Shown piece after piece: positions 15,853 through 26,959 of a stretch of 46,762 nt of DNA (within the stretch, counting starts at the first letter, position 1; every line of letters begins with the position of its first letter). The stretch covers positions 1 to 46,762 of the forward strand of contig JAIEMS010000034.1 of the NCBI GenBank assembly GCA_019751915.1, in the 5' to 3' direction. The notes beneath the pieces were generated by a model. It ran no database searches and had not been told where the DNA came from. It saw nothing but the letters and a program-made list of their open reading frames with translations. The position numbers and the translations under genes are program-made. The stretch comes from Burkholderiaceae bacterium (lineage in GTDB: Bacteria; Pseudomonadota; Gammaproteobacteria; Burkholderiales; Burkholderiaceae_C).

Positions 15853-16164
15853 CACAGCCCCGGTCGGGGTGTTGAGTTTGGCGTAGGGCGCATCAACCGC
15901 CTCGCGCAATGCTTTGCCCGGTTTGAAGTGGGGCACCCGTTTTTCCGGGATTTGCACCGCTGCACCACTGCGCGGATTGCGGCCCAGTCGGGGCGCGCGG
16001 TGGGTGACCGAGAAGCTACCAAACCCCCGAATTTCGATGCGCTGGCCGCGTACCAATGCATCACCGACTGCATCCAGCAGGGTTTTGACAGCCAGTTCTG
16101 CATCGCGGTGCGTGAGCTGACAAAAGCGGGTAGCCAATTCTTCAACGAGGTCTGATCGGGTCAT
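15838..16164 (-). CDS. ihfB: Integration host factor beta subunit
   Basis: A 108-residue HU/IHF-family DNA-bending protein. It has the IHF-beta start [17 protein letters not shown], the [20 protein letters not shown] segment and the DNA-intercalating proline region ([20 protein letters not shown]). It lies just downstream of rpsA, the usual place for ihfB. The last four residues and the stop fall in a dispersed palindromic repeat. Confidence 0.95.
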   Translation of the reverse strand: MTRSDLVEELATRFCQLTHRDAELAVKTLLDAVGDALVRGQRIEIRGFGSFSVTHRAPRLGRNPRSGAAVQIPEKRVPHFKPGKALREAVDAPYAKLNTPTGAVRYQK

Positions 16165-16194
16165 GCAAGCTCTCTGGAGGTCGGGAGTGGAAAC

Positions 16195-16223
16195 AACAAC
16201 GGGCGCTCAAAGCGCCCGTTGTT
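16195..16223 (-). terminator. Terminator of rpsA
   Basis: AACAACGGGCGCT (16195-16207) and its perfect complement AGCGCCCGTTGTT (16211-16223) with a 3-base loop. Read on the minus strand, the 13-bp stem is followed by a GTTTCC tail. It separates rpsA from ihfB. Confidence 0.75.
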
Positions 16224-16246
16224 CTTCAAGTCAACGCCGGGGCGTT

Positions 16247-17932
16247 TTACTTGTCAGAGTTGTCCAACTTGGCGCGCAGCAGAGCGCCCAAGCTGGTGGT
16301 GCCAGCGCTCTCGCGGCTCGATTGTTGGCTCAGGCTGGCCATAGCGCCTTGCTCTTCGGCCATGTCTTTTTGCTTGATCGACAACTGGATGTTGCGGGTC
16401 TTGCGATCGACGTTGACCACCACAGCGGTGACTTCGTCGCCTTCTTTGAGCACATTGCGGGCATCTTCCACGCGGTCGCGGGAGATTTCCGAAGCGCGCA
16501 GGTAGCCGATGATGTCTTCGCCGAGGTCGATTTCAGCGCCACGGGCATCCACGGTCTTGACCTTACCGGTGACGGTTTGGCCCTTGTCGTTGACGGTGAC
16601 GAAGGTGGTGAATGGGTCGCCATCGAGCTGTTTGATGCCCAAGGAGATGCGTTCGCGGTCAACGTCCACAGCCAACACGATAGCGTCAACTTCTTGACCC
16701 TTCTTGTAGTTGCGAACAGCCGCTTCGCCGGCTTCGTTCCAAGACAGGTCAGACAAGTGAACCAAGCCGTCGATGCCGGCAGCCAGACCCACGAACACGC
16801 CAAAGTCGGTGATCGACTTGATCGGGCCTTTGACGCGGTCGCCGCGCTTGGTGTTTTGCGCGAATTCTTGCCAAGGGTTGGCCTTGCACTGCTTCATGCC
16901 CAAGCTGATGCGGCGCTTGTCTTCGTCGATTTCCAGAACCATGACTTCGACTTCGTCGCCCAGCGTGACCAGCTTGGAAGGAGCGATGTTCTTGTTCGTC
17001 CAGTCCATTTCGGAAACGTGCACCAAGCCTTCAATGCCGGGTTCGAGTTCGACGAATGCGCCGTAGTCGGCAATGTTGGTGATCTTGCCGAACAAGCGGG
17101 TGCTTTGTGGGTAGCGGCGCGAAACACCCATCCATGGGTCGTCGCCCATTTGCTTGAGACCCAGCGAGACACGGTTCTTTTCGGTGTCGAACTTGAGGAT
17201 CTTGGCAGTGATTTCTTGACCGGCAGTGACCACTTCGCTGGGGTGGCGAACACGGCGCCATGCCATGTCGGTGATGTGCAGCAGGCCGTCGATGCCGCCC
17301 AAGTCCACAAACGCACCGTATTCGGTGATGTTCTTGACCACGCCTTGAACGATGGAGCCTTCTTTGAGGGTTTCCATCAGCTTGGCGCGTTCTTCGCCCA
17401 TCGAAGCTTCGACCACAGCGCGGCGCGAGAGCACCACGTTGTTGCGCTTGCGATCGAGCTTGATGACCTTGAATTCGAGGGTCTTGTTTTCGTAGGGTGT
17501 CAGGTCTTTGATTGGACGGGTATCGATCAACGAACCGGGCAAGAATGCGCGGATGCCATTGACCAAAACTGTCAGGCCGCCCTTGACCTTGCCGCTGGTG
17601 GTGCCGGTGACGAATTCGCCCGATTCCAGCGCCTTTTCTAGGCTCATCCACGAAGCCAAACGCTTGGCGGTGTCGCGCGACAAGATGGTGTCGCCGTAGC
17701 CGTTTTCGATGGAGCCAATGGCCACCGAGACGAAGTCACCCACTTGGACTTCGACTTCGCCCTTGTCGTTCTTGAACTCTTCCAGCGGCACGTAGGCTTC
17801 GGACTTGAGGCCAGCGTTGACCACGACGAAGTTGTGTTCCACGCGCACGACTTCGGCGGTGATAACTTCGCCTGGACGCATTTCGGTACGTTGCAGGGAT
17901 TCTTCAAAAAGGGCGGCAAAAGATTCTGACAT
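16247..17932 (-). CDS. rpsA: 30S ribosomal protein S1
   Basis: A 561-residue protein with six S1 RNA-binding domains. Repeat signatures include [60 protein letters not shown] and [20 protein letters not shown]. It brings mRNA to the 30S subunit. I used the canonical start [13 protein letters not shown] (ATG at 17932); a GTG 15 bases upstream is in frame. It lies downstream of aroA-cmk and upstream of ihfB, the classical order. The gap to cmk is 171 bases with no clear extra gene. Confidence 0.97.
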   Translation of the reverse strand: MSESFAALFEESLQRTEMRPGEVITAEVVRVEHNFVVVNAGLKSEAYVPLEEFKNDKGEVEVQVGDFVSVAIGSIENGYGDTILSRDTAKRLASWMSLEKALESGEFVTGTTSGKVKGGLTVLVNGIRAFLPGSLIDTRPIKDLTPYENKTLEFKVIKLDRKRNNVVLSRRAVVEASMGEERAKLMETLKEGSIVQGVVKNITEYGAFVDLGGIDGLLHITDMAWRRVRHPSEVVTAGQEITAKILKFDTEKNRVSLGLKQMGDDPWMGVSRRYPQSTRLFGKITNIADYGAFVELEPGIEGLVHVSEMDWTNKNIAPSKLVTLGDEVEVMVLEIDEDKRRISLGMKQCKANPWQEFAQNTKRGDRVKGPIKSITDFGVFVGLAAGIDGLVHLSDLSWNEAGEAAVRNYKKGQEVDAIVLAVDVDRERISLGIKQLDGDPFTTFVTVNDKGQTVTGKVKTVDARGAEIDLGEDIIGYLRASEISRDRVEDARNVLKEGDEVTAVVVNVDRKTRNIQLSIKQKDMAEEQGAMASLSQQSSRESAGTTSLGALLRAKLDNSDK

Positions 17933-18103
17933 GTGTTTCCTTGCCACTGGCAGGTTTACTGCGGCACAAACGCCGTGGTTTCCAAGACTGCCGGTGGTGG
18001 CTTGCTGTGCGGCGGGGCCGCGGGTTAAGGTACAAGAACCACACCGCCTGTGCGCAATTGCGCGCGGGGGAGCGTGGGCCAGCGGGGCGGTAAACCCCTT
18101 TTT

Positions 18104-20134
18104 TCAGTTCTTTGCGCTGGGCGCAAAGGGCTGTTTCTGCTGCCACCAGCCAAGTACCTGCGTGACGGCCTGTTCGATCGTCATTTCGGAGTTGTCTAGT
18201 AGCAAGGCGTTTTCGGCAGGCCTCAAAGGAGCTACGCTGCGGGACATGTCCCGTGCGTCGCGTGCCTCAAGGTCTGCAAGAAGGTCTTCGATTCTAGCGC
18301 TCTGCCCTTTTGATATCAACTGTTTGTGGCGGCGCTGGGCACGGCAGGCTGCACTAGCGGTCAAATAAACCTTGAGTGGGGCTTGCGGAAAAATCACGGT
18401 ACCCATGTCGCGCCCATCGGCCACCAGACCGGGCAGGCAGCAAAAGCTGTGTTGTAGCGCAACCAAGGCCTCGCGCACTGCGGGCAGCGCCGAAACGCGC
18501 GATGCGTCCATGCCAGCCTCTTCGGTGCGAATGGCCTCGGTGATGTCTTGGCCGTCGAGCAGTACTTGGTCGCCCTCAAAACGCAGCGCCAGTCCCCGAG
18601 CAAGGTTTGCAATCGACAGCTCGGCAGAGGCATCGAGCGCCAAACCAGCGCGAACCGCCGCCAAAGCCGTGACGCGGTAGAGCGCACCCGAATCCAAGAA
18701 CTGGTAACCCAGTCGCTGCGCTACCAAGCTCGCTACCGTGCCTTTGCCCGATGCCGTGGGGCCGTCAATTGCAATCACTGGAATGTGTCCCGGCACTGGA
18801 TGGGCCACCGAAAAAAGGGCCTCAAAGTAATCGGGATAGGTTTTGGCTACGCATTGGGGGTCTTCGATACGCACCGGCAACTGTGCCGGGTTGAAGGCCG
18901 CCAGCGAGAAGCACATGGCAACCCGGTGATCGTCGTAGGTGTGGATGCTGGCAGCACGCCAGCTGGCTGCATCGGCAGGGGGGGTAATGCGGATGAAGTC
19001 GGCACCTTCTTCGACCACGGCCCCGAGTTTGCGCAGCTCCGTTGCCATTGCGGCAATGCGGTCGGTTTCTTTGACACGCCAACTGGCAATATTGCGCAGC
19101 ACCGTGCTGCCTTGGGCATACAGCGCCATCACTGCCAGCGTCATGGCCGCATCAGGAATGTGGTTGCAGTCCAAATCAATCGCCTTGAGCGGCCAAGCCC
19201 CGCGCTCAATGTGCAGCCAGTTGGCCCCGCCGGTGATGTGTGCGCCCATGGCGCTGGCGGCTTCGGTGAAGCGAATGTCGCCTTGGATCGAATCGAGGCC
19301 TACACCCAAGATTTTGATGCCATTTGTGCCGCTAGCGCTTGCTGCAATGGCACCAAGTGCTATGAAATAGCTAGCAGATGACGCATCGGCCTCGACGTGA
19401 ATGCTGCCCGGCGATTGGTAACGACTGCCTGCCGGAATCGTAAAACGCTGCCATTGCTCGTGCACCACGTGAATGCCAAAGCGCGCCAGCAGTTGCAGCG
19501 TGATGTGGATGTAGGGGCGCGAGATCAGTTCGCCGACCACCTCAATCACCACATCGTGTTGCGTTGCTGCCAGCGGCAGGGCCATGAGCAGCGCTGTCAA
19601 AAATTGGCTAGAGACATCGCCGCGCACCCGGATCGGCGCTGCCAGCGACAGCGCTGGCACACCAGCGGCTTGGGCAATGCGCAGCGGCGGGTAGCCCGGG
19701 GTGCCAAGGTAGTCGATCTGGCAACCGAGCTGGCGCAGGGCATCGACCAAATCACCAATCGGGCGCTCGTGCATGCGGGGGATGCCGCTCAATTCGTACT
19801 CACCGCCCAGCAGTGCCAGTGCCGCCGTCAAAGGGCGCATGGCAGTGCCTGCATTGCCTAAAAACAGCGCAGCCGGTGATGTGGGCGTGCGCCCCCCGAG
19901 GCCGGTGATGCGGGCTTGGGCACCCTCTTGCTCGACCACGCAGCCCAACGCGCGCAGCGCGTCCAGCATGACGCGGGTATCGTCCGAGGCCAGCACATCG
20001 TGTACCGTGGTGGTGCCTTCGCTCAGGGCAGCCAACAACAAAACGCGGTTAGAAATGCTCTTAGAGCCGGGTAAGCGCACGCTGCCGCCCGCTGCGTCGA
20101 GTGCGGGAACATCCAAAAAATCGGTGCTGAACAT
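18104..20134 (-). CDS. aroA-cmk: Fused EPSP synthase and cytidylate kinase
   Basis: A single 676-residue frame with two complete enzymes. Residues 1 to about 446 are 5-enolpyruvylshikimate-3-phosphate synthase ([43 protein letters not shown]), the sixth step of the shikimate pathway. Residues from about 450 on are CMP/dCMP kinase (P-loop [46 protein letters not shown]). Such fusions are known in Burkholderiales. The start overlaps the tyrA stop by one base. A dispersed palindromic repeat (19329-19376) appears to lie in frame within the AroA part. Confidence 0.95.
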   Translation of the reverse strand: MFSTDFLDVPALDAAGGSVRLPGSKSISNRVLLLAALSEGTTTVHDVLASDDTRVMLDALRALGCVVEQEGAQARITGLGGRTPTSPAALFLGNAGTAMRPLTAALALLGGEYELSGIPRMHERPIGDLVDALRQLGCQIDYLGTPGYPPLRIAQAAGVPALSLAAPIRVRGDVSSQFLTALLMALPLAATQHDVVIEVVGELISRPYIHITLQLLARFGIHVVHEQWQRFTIPAGSRYQSPGSIHVEADASSASYFIALGAIAASASGTNGIKILGVGLDSIQGDIRFTEAASAMGAHITGGANWLHIERGAWPLKAIDLDCNHIPDAAMTLAVMALYAQGSTVLRNIASWRVKETDRIAAMATELRKLGAVVEEGADFIRITPPADAASWRAASIHTYDDHRVAMCFSLAAFNPAQLPVRIEDPQCVAKTYPDYFEALFSVAHPVPGHIPVIAIDGPTASGKGTVASLVAQRLGYQFLDSGALYRVTALAAVRAGLALDASAELSIANLARGLALRFEGDQVLLDGQDITEAIRTEEAGMDASRVSALPAVREALVALQHSFCCLPGLVADGRDMGTVIFPQAPLKVYLTASAACRAQRRHKQLISKGQSARIEDLLADLEARDARDMSRSVAPLRPAENALLLDNSEMTIEQAVTQVLGWWQQKQPFAPSAKN
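19329..19376. repeat. Dispersed palindromic repeat, copy R3 (inside aroA)
   Basis: CTAGCGCTTG is shared exactly with the copy at 23261-23318, followed by a diverged body and GCTATGAAATAGCTAGC. It lies in frame in the AroA half and encodes part of the [14 protein letters not shown] segment. Selection on the protein would explain its divergence. Confidence 0.4.
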
Positions 20135-21015
20135 CAGTTGCCTTGGTTGGGGCGCACGCCCATGCGCCAGTGGGCGCGGGTTTCGCTGGCAAGCGTCAGC
20201 ATGTCTTGCAGGGCTTGTGGGTTATCGCTGCGAATGATTTGTTCCAGCTGTTGCAACGATTGTTGGAACAGCTTGGATTGGGTCAGCACTTCTTCGCGGT
20301 TGGCGAGCAAAATGTCGCGCCAAATTTTCGGGTCGCTGGCGGCAATGCGCGTGAAGTCCCGAAACCCCGGCCCGGCCAGCGAAAAAAAACTCTCGGCTTG
20401 CGACTGCCCGGCCAGTCCGTTGATAAAGGCAAATGCCAGCAAATGGGGCAAATGGCTGACTGCGGCAAAGGTTTGGTCGTGGGCCTCGGGCGACATGCTG
20501 CTGACGTTGCAGCCCAGCGCGGCCCACACTTCTTCGGCTTGCTTGATCCGCGCCGTCAAAGTGCGCTCCATCGGAGTCAAAATCACTTGGCGACCGTTGT
20601 AGAGATCGACATCGGCATGGTCAACGCCCGAGACCTCGCGCCCCGTAATGGGGTGTGCCGGCACGAACGAGCCGACCTGATCGCGCAGCGCACTGCGCGC
20701 TGCCTGCACCACATCGGCCTTGGTCGAGCCAACATCCATGATGAGCATGTTGGGTGTGACCAGATGCTTAATGGCTTTGAGGGTGGCTTCGGTCGCCGAC
20801 ACCGGCACGGCCAACAACACAATGTCGGCCCCGGCCACGGCCAGCAGCGCCGAAGGGGCCTCGACATCAATCACCCCCATCTGCCGCGCCCGGTCGGTGG
20901 TCGATGGTGATTTGCTGTAGCCCACCACACGCTTGACCAAGCCAGCGCGCTTGAGCGCCAGCGCAAACGACCCCCCCATCAGGCCGCAGCCAATCAGGCC
21001 CAATTGTTCAAACAT
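20134..21015 (-). CDS. tyrA: Prephenate dehydrogenase
   Basis: A 293-residue NAD(P)-dependent enzyme that converts prephenate to 4-hydroxyphenylpyruvate for tyrosine. The Rossmann motif is [16 protein letters not shown]. It also has [13 protein letters not shown], the prephenate-binding [17 protein letters not shown] and the [15 protein letters not shown] block. No ACT domain is fused. It is in an operon with pheA (9-base gap) and aroA-cmk (1-base overlap). Confidence 0.95.
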   Translation of the reverse strand: MFEQLGLIGCGLMGGSFALALKRAGLVKRVVGYSKSPSTTDRARQMGVIDVEAPSALLAVAGADIVLLAVPVSATEATLKAIKHLVTPNMLIMDVGSTKADVVQAARSALRDQVGSFVPAHPITGREVSGVDHADVDLYNGRQVILTPMERTLTARIKQAEEVWAALGCNVSSMSPEAHDQTFAAVSHLPHLLAFAFINGLAGQSQAESFFSLAGPGFRDFTRIAASDPKIWRDILLANREEVLTQSKLFQQSLQQLEQIIRSDNPQALQDMLTLASETRAHWRMGVRPNQGN

Positions 21016-21024
21016 GCCGCGTCC

Positions 21025-22143
21025 TCAGGGTGTCACTGGGTAGGTGCCCAGCACTTTGTAAAAGGCACACAATCCGCGCAACTCGGCCAGCGCAGCGCTG
21101 ACATGGGGCTGGCTCGGGTGGCCGTTGATGTCGATGTAAAAGTAGTATTCCCACTGGCCGGTACGCGCTGGGCGTGACTCAAAGCGCGTCATGGAAACGC
21201 CATGATTTTTCAGTGGAACCAGCAAATCGTGTACCGCGCCGGGCTGGTTGGGCACCGAAACAATCAGGCTGGTGCAGTCGTGGGCCGATGGCGGCGGGGT
21301 GCCGAGCGTTTGGGGCAAACAAATGACGGCAAACCGGGTGCGGTTGTAGGCATCGTCTTGAATGGCGTGCGAGACGATGTGCAGCCCAAATTGCGATGCT
21401 GCACGCTCACTGGCAATGCCTGCCCAAGCGGGGTTGGTTGCGGCCAAGCGCGCGCCCTCGGCGTTGCTCGATACCGGCTTGCGTTCGGCGTGGGGCAGGT
21501 GTTTCGACAGCCAAGCTTGGCACTGTGCCAGCGCCTGCGGGTGCGCCAACACCGCCTCAATGCCTTCGAGCGAGTTGCTGGTGCGCAGCAGGTTGTGGCG
21601 CACCAGCAGGCTGACCTCGCCGACGACGTGCGTGGGGGTGTGCAAAAACAAGTCCAGCGAGCGCGTGACCACGCCCTCGACTGAGTTTTCGACACCGACG
21701 ACACCAAACTGGGCGCTGCCCGAAGCGGTGGAGTGAAACACCTCGTCAAAGTTGGCGCAGTAAACGATGTCGGCAGCACCGCCAAAAAACTCCAGTGCGG
21801 CTTGTTCGCAAAACGTCCCGGCAGGCCCGAGCACGGCTACCCGCTGGGGTGACTCCAGCGCCAAACACGACGACATGATTTCGCGCCAAATCGCCGCGAC
21901 ATGGCCGCCTTTGAGCGGGCCGGGGTTGGCGGTTTGGATTTTCTCAATCACTTGGGCCACGCGGTCAGGCCGGAAAAACGGCGTACCCTCGCGCTTTTTG
22001 ACCTCGCCGACGCGCTCGGCCACCAGCGCGCGCTGGTTGAGCAAAGAAAGCAATTGTTGGTCGATTTGGTCGATTTGGATGCGCAGGTCGGCCAAATCAG
22101 GGGAGGCTTGGGGGGTGTTCATGGGGGTGGGGGCGTGGGTCAT
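21025..22143 (-). CDS. pheA: Bifunctional chorismate mutase / prephenate dehydratase (P-protein)
   Basis: A 372-residue protein. It has an AroQ-type chorismate mutase domain (about 15-100; [20 protein letters not shown]), a prephenate dehydratase domain ([39 protein letters not shown]), and a C-terminal ACT domain. The ACT domain carries the [17 protein letters not shown] feedback-binding motif for phenylalanine. It makes phenylpyruvate from chorismate. The gene starts inside the end of serC (4-base overlap). An internal ATG (MNTPQ, 22122) is an alternative start. Confidence 0.95.
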   Translation of the reverse strand: MTHAPTPMNTPQASPDLADLRIQIDQIDQQLLSLLNQRALVAERVGEVKKREGTPFFRPDRVAQVIEKIQTANPGPLKGGHVAAIWREIMSSCLALESPQRVAVLGPAGTFCEQAALEFFGGAADIVYCANFDEVFHSTASGSAQFGVVGVENSVEGVVTRSLDLFLHTPTHVVGEVSLLVRHNLLRTSNSLEGIEAVLAHPQALAQCQAWLSKHLPHAERKPVSSNAEGARLAATNPAWAGIASERAASQFGLHIVSHAIQDDAYNRTRFAVICLPQTLGTPPPSAHDCTSLIVSVPNQPGAVHDLLVPLKNHGVSMTRFESRPARTGQWEYYFYIDINGHPSQPHVSAALAELRGLCAFYKVLGTYPVTP

Positions 22144-23249
22144 GCGTGCTGGCGTTCAAATTCTTGCATGTAGTCGACCAGCGCCTGAACGCCTTGCAAC
22201 GGCATGGCGTTGTAGATGCTGGCGCGCATGCCGCCAACCGATTTATGACCCTTGAGTTGCAGCAAGCCCCGCGCTTTGGCACCGGCCAGAAAGGCATCGT
22301 TACGGCTTTCGTCGCGCAGGAAAAAGGGCACGTTCATGCGCGAACGGCAATTGACGGCCACTTTGTTGAAGTAGAGCTGTGATTGGTCGATGGTGTCGTA
22401 CAAAAGCTGCGCTTTGGCCCGGTTGCGCAGTTCGATGGCGGCAATGCCGCTGGCATCGCCCTCGCGCTGGCGTTTGAGCCACTGGAAGGTCAGGCCCGCG
22501 ATGTAAATGCCCCACGTCGGCGGGGTGTTGTACATAGACTGGTTATCGGCCACCGTTTGGTAATTGAAGGCGCTGGGGCATGCGGGCAGTGCGTGGCCGA
22601 GCAGGTCTTCGCGCACCACCACCAAGGTCAGTCCTGCCGGGCCGAGGTTCTTTTGGGCACCGCCAAAGGCCAAACCGACACGCGACCAATCCACCGGGCG
22701 CGAGGCGACGTGCGAGGAGAAATCAATCACCAGCGGCGCGTCGCTGCCCAGTGCTTGGAGGTCGGGCAACTCGTGAAACTCAATGCCGTCAATGGTTTCG
22801 TTGCTGCAAAGGTGCACGTAACTGGCACCCCGGCTGATGTGCCAGTGGGCCGGATCGGGCACCGTGGTAAAGCCGCTGGCCTCGCCCGAAGCAATCACAT
22901 TGACTTCTGCGGCGTATTTGCGCGCTTCTTTCTGCGATTTTTGGCTCCAGCTACCCGTCACGACAAAATCGACCGTGGCTGCGCGCGAGAGGTTCAGCGG
23001 CACGATGGCGTTTTCTGCCAGTCCACCGCCCTGCATGAACAAGATTTTGAAGTGGGATGGAATTGCCAGCAACTCGCGCAAGTCGGCCTCGGCCTGCTCG
23101 CAAATCGAGATGAATTCTTTGCCCCGGTGGCTCATTTCCATCACGCCCATACCGCTGCCGCGCCAGTCGAGCATTTCGGCGGCGGCTTGTTCGAGCACCT
23201 CGACGGGAATGGCGGCAGGGCCAGCAGAGAAGTTGTAAGGGCGTTGCAT
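22140..23249 (-). CDS. serC: Phosphoserine aminotransferase
   Basis: A 369-residue class V PLP aminotransferase making 3-phosphoserine (and acting in pyridoxal synthesis). It opens with the typical [20 protein letters not shown], has [10 protein letters not shown], the PLP-lysine segment [20 protein letters not shown], and [10 protein letters not shown]. It heads the serC-pheA-tyrA-aroA/cmk-rpsA cluster, an order known from many proteobacteria. Confidence 0.96.
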   Translation of the reverse strand: MQRPYNFSAGPAAIPVEVLEQAAAEMLDWRGSGMGVMEMSHRGKEFISICEQAEADLRELLAIPSHFKILFMQGGGLAENAIVPLNLSRAATVDFVVTGSWSQKSQKEARKYAAEVNVIASGEASGFTTVPDPAHWHISRGASYVHLCSNETIDGIEFHELPDLQALGSDAPLVIDFSSHVASRPVDWSRVGLAFGGAQKNLGPAGLTLVVVREDLLGHALPACPSAFNYQTVADNQSMYNTPPTWGIYIAGLTFQWLKRQREGDASGIAAIELRNRAKAQLLYDTIDQSQLYFNKVAVNCRSRMNVPFFLRDESRNDAFLAGAKARGLLQLKGHKSVGGMRASIYNAMPLQGVQALVDYMQEFERQHA

Positions 23250-23260
23250 GGTTTTTTAAG

Positions 23261-23318
23261 ATAAAAAGTGGCTCTAGCGCTTGTTGGGTAAGCGCAAGCA
23301 GCTATCAATTTGATAGTT
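23261..23318. repeat. Dispersed palindromic repeat, reference copy R4 (intergenic)
   Basis: Lies between serC and gyrA. It reads GGCTCTAGCGCTTG, then TAAGCGCAAGCAGCTATC, then AATTTGATAG. Inverted pieces (AGCGCTTG/CAAGCGCT-like, GCTATCAATTTGATAG) can fold. Similar sequences occur in this window at 11259, 15805, 19329, 38824 and 41443. I recall such repeats as common in Comamonadaceae; that memory has not been checked here. Confidence 0.6.
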
Positions 23319-23352
23319 GGTGGCGCGTCGCCCCGTCGCAGGCTGCAACCGA

Positions 23353-26001
23353 TCAAGCATCGGGCAATGCAGCGTCGGCGGTTTCGGTGGGCAGGTTGTC
23401 GGTGTCGCCCGCATCACCCGCATCGTTTTCGACAATGCGTTGCAGGCCACTGAGCTTGGCACCTTCGTCCAAACCAATCAGCGTCACGCCTTGGGTTGCA
23501 CGGCCCAATTCGCGGATTTCGCTGACGCGGGTGCGCACCAAAACGCCCCGGTCGGTAATCAGCATGATCTCGTCGTCGGCGCGTACCAGCGTGGCTGCAA
23601 CCACTTTGCCGTTGCGCTCCGATTGTTGGATGGCAATCATGCCCTTGGTGCCCCGACCATGGCGGGTGTGCTCGGTGATGCTGGTGCGCTTGCCATAGCC
23701 GTTTTCGGTGGCGGTGAGCACGCTTTGCGTTTCGTCCTCGGCCACCAGCATGGCGATGACGCTTTGGCCCTCTTCGAGCATCATGCCGCGCACGCCGCGC
23801 GCTTGGCGACCCAGTGGGCGCACATCGTTTTCATCAAAGCGCACTGCCTTGCCGCCGTCCGAGAACAGCATCACATCGTGCTGGCCGTCGGTCAGTGCTG
23901 CACCGATGAGGTAGTCGCCCTCGTCGAGGTTCACGGCAATGATGCCGCCCTTGCGGGGGTTTGAGAAATCGTCCAGTGCCGTCTTTTTGACCGTACCCAT
24001 GCTGGTTGCCATGAACACATAGTGGTCGGCGGGAAAGCTGCGCATACCGCCGGTCAGGGGCAACACCACGTTGATCTTTTCGCCCTCTTGCAGCGGGAAC
24101 ATATTGACAATCGGCCGCCCCCGCGCGCCGCGCGAACCTGCTGGCACCTCCCACACCTTGAGCCAATACAGACGGCCCCGGTTAGAAAAGCACAGAATGT
24201 AGTCGTGCGTATTGGCAATAAAGAGCTGGTCGATCCAGTCGTCCTCTTTGGTGGCCGTGGCCTGCTTGCCGCGTCCACCGCGCTTTTGCGCCCGGTATTC
24301 CGACAGCGGCTGGCTTTTGATGTAACCCGAGTGGCTGAGTGTGACCACCATGTCGGTGGGCGTAATCAGGTCTTCGGTCGAGAGGTCTTGGGCACTGTAT
24401 TCGACCAAACTGCGCCGTGCGCCCAGCTTGCTTTGACCAAACTCGGTTTTGATGGTGTTGAGTTCTTCGCCAATGATGGTCGAAACGCGCTCGGGGGTTG
24501 CCAAAATATCCAGCAGGTCTTCAATGACCGCCATGATGTCTTTGTATTCGGCAACAATTTTGTCTTGTTCTAGCCCCGTCAGGCGTTGCAAGCGCATTTG
24601 CAAAATTTCTTGCGCTTGGGTCTCGGACAAACGGTACAAACCCTCTTGGCCCATGCCCAAGGCGCGCTCCAGCCCTTCTGGGCGGTAATCGTCGGCGTTG
24701 ACCACCCCGCCATCGGTGCGGGTACGGGTCAGCATGCCGCGCACCAATGCGCTGTCCCACGAGCGGGACATGAGTTCTGCCTTGGCAACGGGTGGTGTTG
24801 GCGCGCTGCGAATGATGGCGATAAAGTTGTCGATATTGGCGAGCGCCACCGCCAGACCTTCGAGCACATGGCCCCGGTCGCGGGCCTTGCGAAGCTCAAA
24901 CACCGTGCGGCGTGTAACCACTTCGCGCCGGTGCTGCAAAAAGACCCGGATCAAATCCTTCAGATTGCACAAACGCGGTTGGCCACCAATCAGCGCCACC
25001 ATGTTCATGCCGAAAGTGTCTTGCAGCTGGGTTTGCTTGTAGAGGTTGTTCAGCACCACTTCGGGCACTTCGCCGCGCTTGAGTTCAATGACCAAGCGCA
25101 TACCGGACTTGTCGGATTCGTCCTGAATGTGGCTGATGCCGTCGATTTTTTTCTCGTGAACCAGCTCGGCCATGCGCTCTTGCAGCGTCTTTTTGTTGAC
25201 TTGGTAGGGCAGCTCATCGACGATGATGGCTTGGCGCTGGCCGCGGTCGATGTCTTCAAAATGGCACTTGGCCCGCATGATGATGCGGCCTCGGCCAGTG
25301 CGGTAGCCATCTTTAACACCGTTGATGCCATAGATGATGCCAGCGGTCGGAAAGTCCGGTGCCGGAATGATTTCCATCAGCTCGTCAATCGAGGCCTCGG
25401 GGTTTGCCAGCAGATGCAAGCAAGCGTCAACCACCTCGTTGATATTGTGTGGCGGAATGTTGGTCGCCATGCCCACAGCAATGCCCGACGAGCCATTGAC
25501 CAGCAAATTAGGCAGTTTGCTGGGCAAGACCAGCGGCTCTTTTTCGCTGCCGTCGTAGTTGGGGCCGAAATCGACAGTTTCTTTGTCGATATCGCCGAGC
25601 ATTTCGTGGGCAATTTTGGACAAGCGAATTTCGGTGTAGCGCATGGCGGCGGCGCTGTCGCCGTCCACAGAGCCGAAATTGCCCTGACCATCGACGAGCA
25701 TGTGGCGCAGAGAAAAATCCTGTGCCATGCGAACAATGGTGTCGTACACGGCGCTGTCGCCGTGCGGGTGGTATTTACCGATCACGTCACCGACAATACG
25801 GGCAGACTTTTTGTAGGGACGATTCCAGTCGTTGCTCAGTTCGTGCATAGCGAACAAAACGCGCCGGTGCACGGGCTTGAGTCCATCGCGGGCATCGGGC
25901 AATGCTCGCCCCACGATCACGCTCATGGCGTAATCGAGGTAACTGCGCCGCATCTCCTCTTCGAGGCTGATGGGCAGGGTTTCTTTGGCGAACTGGGTCA
26001 T
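23353..26001 (-). CDS. gyrA: DNA gyrase subunit A
   Basis: An 882-residue type II topoisomerase subunit. The opening is typical ([20 protein letters not shown]). The quinolone-determining region reads [20 protein letters not shown], with wild-type Ser and Asp at the positions equivalent to E. coli 83 and 87. The active-site Tyr lies in [15 protein letters not shown]. The C-terminal beta-pinwheel carries the GyrA box ([10 protein letters not shown]), and an acidic tail ends the protein. It is transcribed leftwards, away from ompA. Confidence 0.97.
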   Translation of the reverse strand: MTQFAKETLPISLEEEMRRSYLDYAMSVIVGRALPDARDGLKPVHRRVLFAMHELSNDWNRPYKKSARIVGDVIGKYHPHGDSAVYDTIVRMAQDFSLRHMLVDGQGNFGSVDGDSAAAMRYTEIRLSKIAHEMLGDIDKETVDFGPNYDGSEKEPLVLPSKLPNLLVNGSSGIAVGMATNIPPHNINEVVDACLHLLANPEASIDELMEIIPAPDFPTAGIIYGINGVKDGYRTGRGRIIMRAKCHFEDIDRGQRQAIIVDELPYQVNKKTLQERMAELVHEKKIDGISHIQDESDKSGMRLVIELKRGEVPEVVLNNLYKQTQLQDTFGMNMVALIGGQPRLCNLKDLIRVFLQHRREVVTRRTVFELRKARDRGHVLEGLAVALANIDNFIAIIRSAPTPPVAKAELMSRSWDSALVRGMLTRTRTDGGVVNADDYRPEGLERALGMGQEGLYRLSETQAQEILQMRLQRLTGLEQDKIVAEYKDIMAVIEDLLDILATPERVSTIIGEELNTIKTEFGQSKLGARRSLVEYSAQDLSTEDLITPTDMVVTLSHSGYIKSQPLSEYRAQKRGGRGKQATATKEDDWIDQLFIANTHDYILCFSNRGRLYWLKVWEVPAGSRGARGRPIVNMFPLQEGEKINVVLPLTGGMRSFPADHYVFMATSMGTVKKTALDDFSNPRKGGIIAVNLDEGDYLIGAALTDGQHDVMLFSDGGKAVRFDENDVRPLGRQARGVRGMMLEEGQSVIAMLVAEDETQSVLTATENGYGKRTSITEHTRHGRGTKGMIAIQQSERNGKVVAATLVRADDEIMLITDRGVLVRTRVSEIRELGRATQGVTLIGLDEGAKLSGLQRIVENDAGDAGDTDNLPTETADAALPDA

Positions 26002-26187
26002 GGGGATGGCGGATGCAGCAAGGGATGTTTATTTTAGGCGCAAGCGGCTGTAGCGATCGCGCAACATATTGGTGCAAATGCATACCCGTCCTAGCGCTGG
26101 TGCTCTGCTAGGGGCGTTGCAATCATGTTACGTATGGCACAATCAAATCAACGTTTTTGGTGGTGGTCACCGATGACGTCATTGATT

Positions 26188-26207
26188 CGCAGCGCGGCTG
26201 CGGCTTT
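26188..26207 (+). promoter_or_regulatory. GC-rich hairpin in the ompA leader
   Basis: CGCAGC (26188-26193), GCG loop, GCTGCG (26197-26202), then GCTTTTT. It sits 19 bases before the ompA start, directly ahead of its ribosome site (AGAGGAG, 26215-26221). It could be an attenuator or an mRNA-stabilising 5' hairpin; ompA leaders often carry one. Confidence 0.45.
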
Positions 26208-26225
26208 TTCCCCAAGAGGAGAACC

Positions 26226-26870
26226 ATGAAGAAACTGAACAAAGTGGCGATGTTGTTTGCCTCTGCAGCGCTCGCAACCGCCGCTGGCGCACAAACTGTT
26301 GACAACTGGAAGAACGGCACCAACGAGCTGGTCTGGAAGAACGGCACCAATGAGCTGTGCTGGCGCGATGCCAACTGGACACCCGCTACTGCCGCTCAAG
26401 GTTGTGATGGTGCTCTGGTAGCTGCTCCTGCTGCTCCTGCTGCTCCTGCTGTTGCACCTGCTGTACCCGCTGCTGCTGCACCTGCCGTGGCACCAGCACC
26501 CGCTGTGGCCACCAAGGTGACCTACGCTGCTGACGCTTTCTTCGACTTTGACAAGGCTGTTCTGAAGCCCGCTGGCAAGGCCAAGCTTGACGATTTGATC
26601 ACCAAGGTCAAGGGCGTGAACCTCGAAGTCATCATCGCTGTCGGTCACACCGACTCGGTCGGCTCCGATGCTTACAACCAAAAGCTGTCGATCCGCCGCT
26701 CTGAAGCCGTCAAGGCCTACTTGGTGTCTAAGGGCATCGATAAGAAGCGTGTTTACACTGAAGGCAAGGGTGAGAAACAACCCGTCGCTGACAACAAGAC
26801 CAAAGAAGGTCGCGCTAAGAACCGCCGCGTCGAAATCGAAGTGGTTGGCACACGCGCTGCTGCCAAGTAA
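26226..26870 (+). CDS. ompA: OmpA-family outer-membrane protein
   Basis: A 214-residue protein. It has a signal peptide (MKKLNKVAMLFASAALATAA, cleavage after AGA), a short N-terminal stretch with two tandem WKNGTNEL units, and an Ala/Pro/Val spacer (about 60-95). The C-terminal OmpA peptidoglycan-binding domain follows, with FFDFDKAVLKPAGKAKLDDL, IAVGHTDSVGSDAYNQKLS and RAKNRRVEIEV. It lacks the 8-stranded barrel of E. coli OmpA, as in the short betaproteobacterial form. The start is fixed by AGAGGAG just upstream. A strong terminator follows. Confidence 0.92.
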   Translation: MKKLNKVAMLFASAALATAAGAQTVDNWKNGTNELVWKNGTNELCWRDANWTPATAAQGCDGALVAAPAAPAAPAVAPAVPAAAAPAVAPAPAVATKVTYAADAFFDFDKAVLKPAGKAKLDDLITKVKGVNLEVIIAVGHTDSVGSDAYNQKLSIRRSEAVKAYLVSKGIDKKRVYTEGKGEKQPVADNKTKEGRAKNRRVEIEVVGTRAAAK

Positions 26871-26890
26871 TCTTTCGATTGCATCTCCTA

Positions 26891-26917
26891 AAAGCCCCGG
26901 AAACGGGGCTTTTTTTA
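26891..26917 (+). terminator. Terminator of ompA
   Basis: AAAGCCCCG (26891-26899), GAAA loop region, CGGGGCTTT (26904-26912), then TTTT. Confidence 0.9.
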
Positions 26918-26959
26918 TGGTGCCTCGTAAATTCCCTTGCTTGATGGAAAATCAAAACC

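Noticed and set aside
16163-17641. 492-residue open frame antisense to rpsA
   Set aside because: Mirror frame of a highly expressed gene with strong codon bias; no independent start signal or recognisable domain.
18104-20134. aroA-cmk fusion as a novelty
   Set aside because: Striking, but such fused genes are established in Burkholderiales, so it is listed only as a feature.
24586-26037. 483-residue open frame antisense to gyrA
   Set aside because: Shadow of the gyrA coding sequence; His/Gln/Val-rich composition typical of reverse-frame artefacts.
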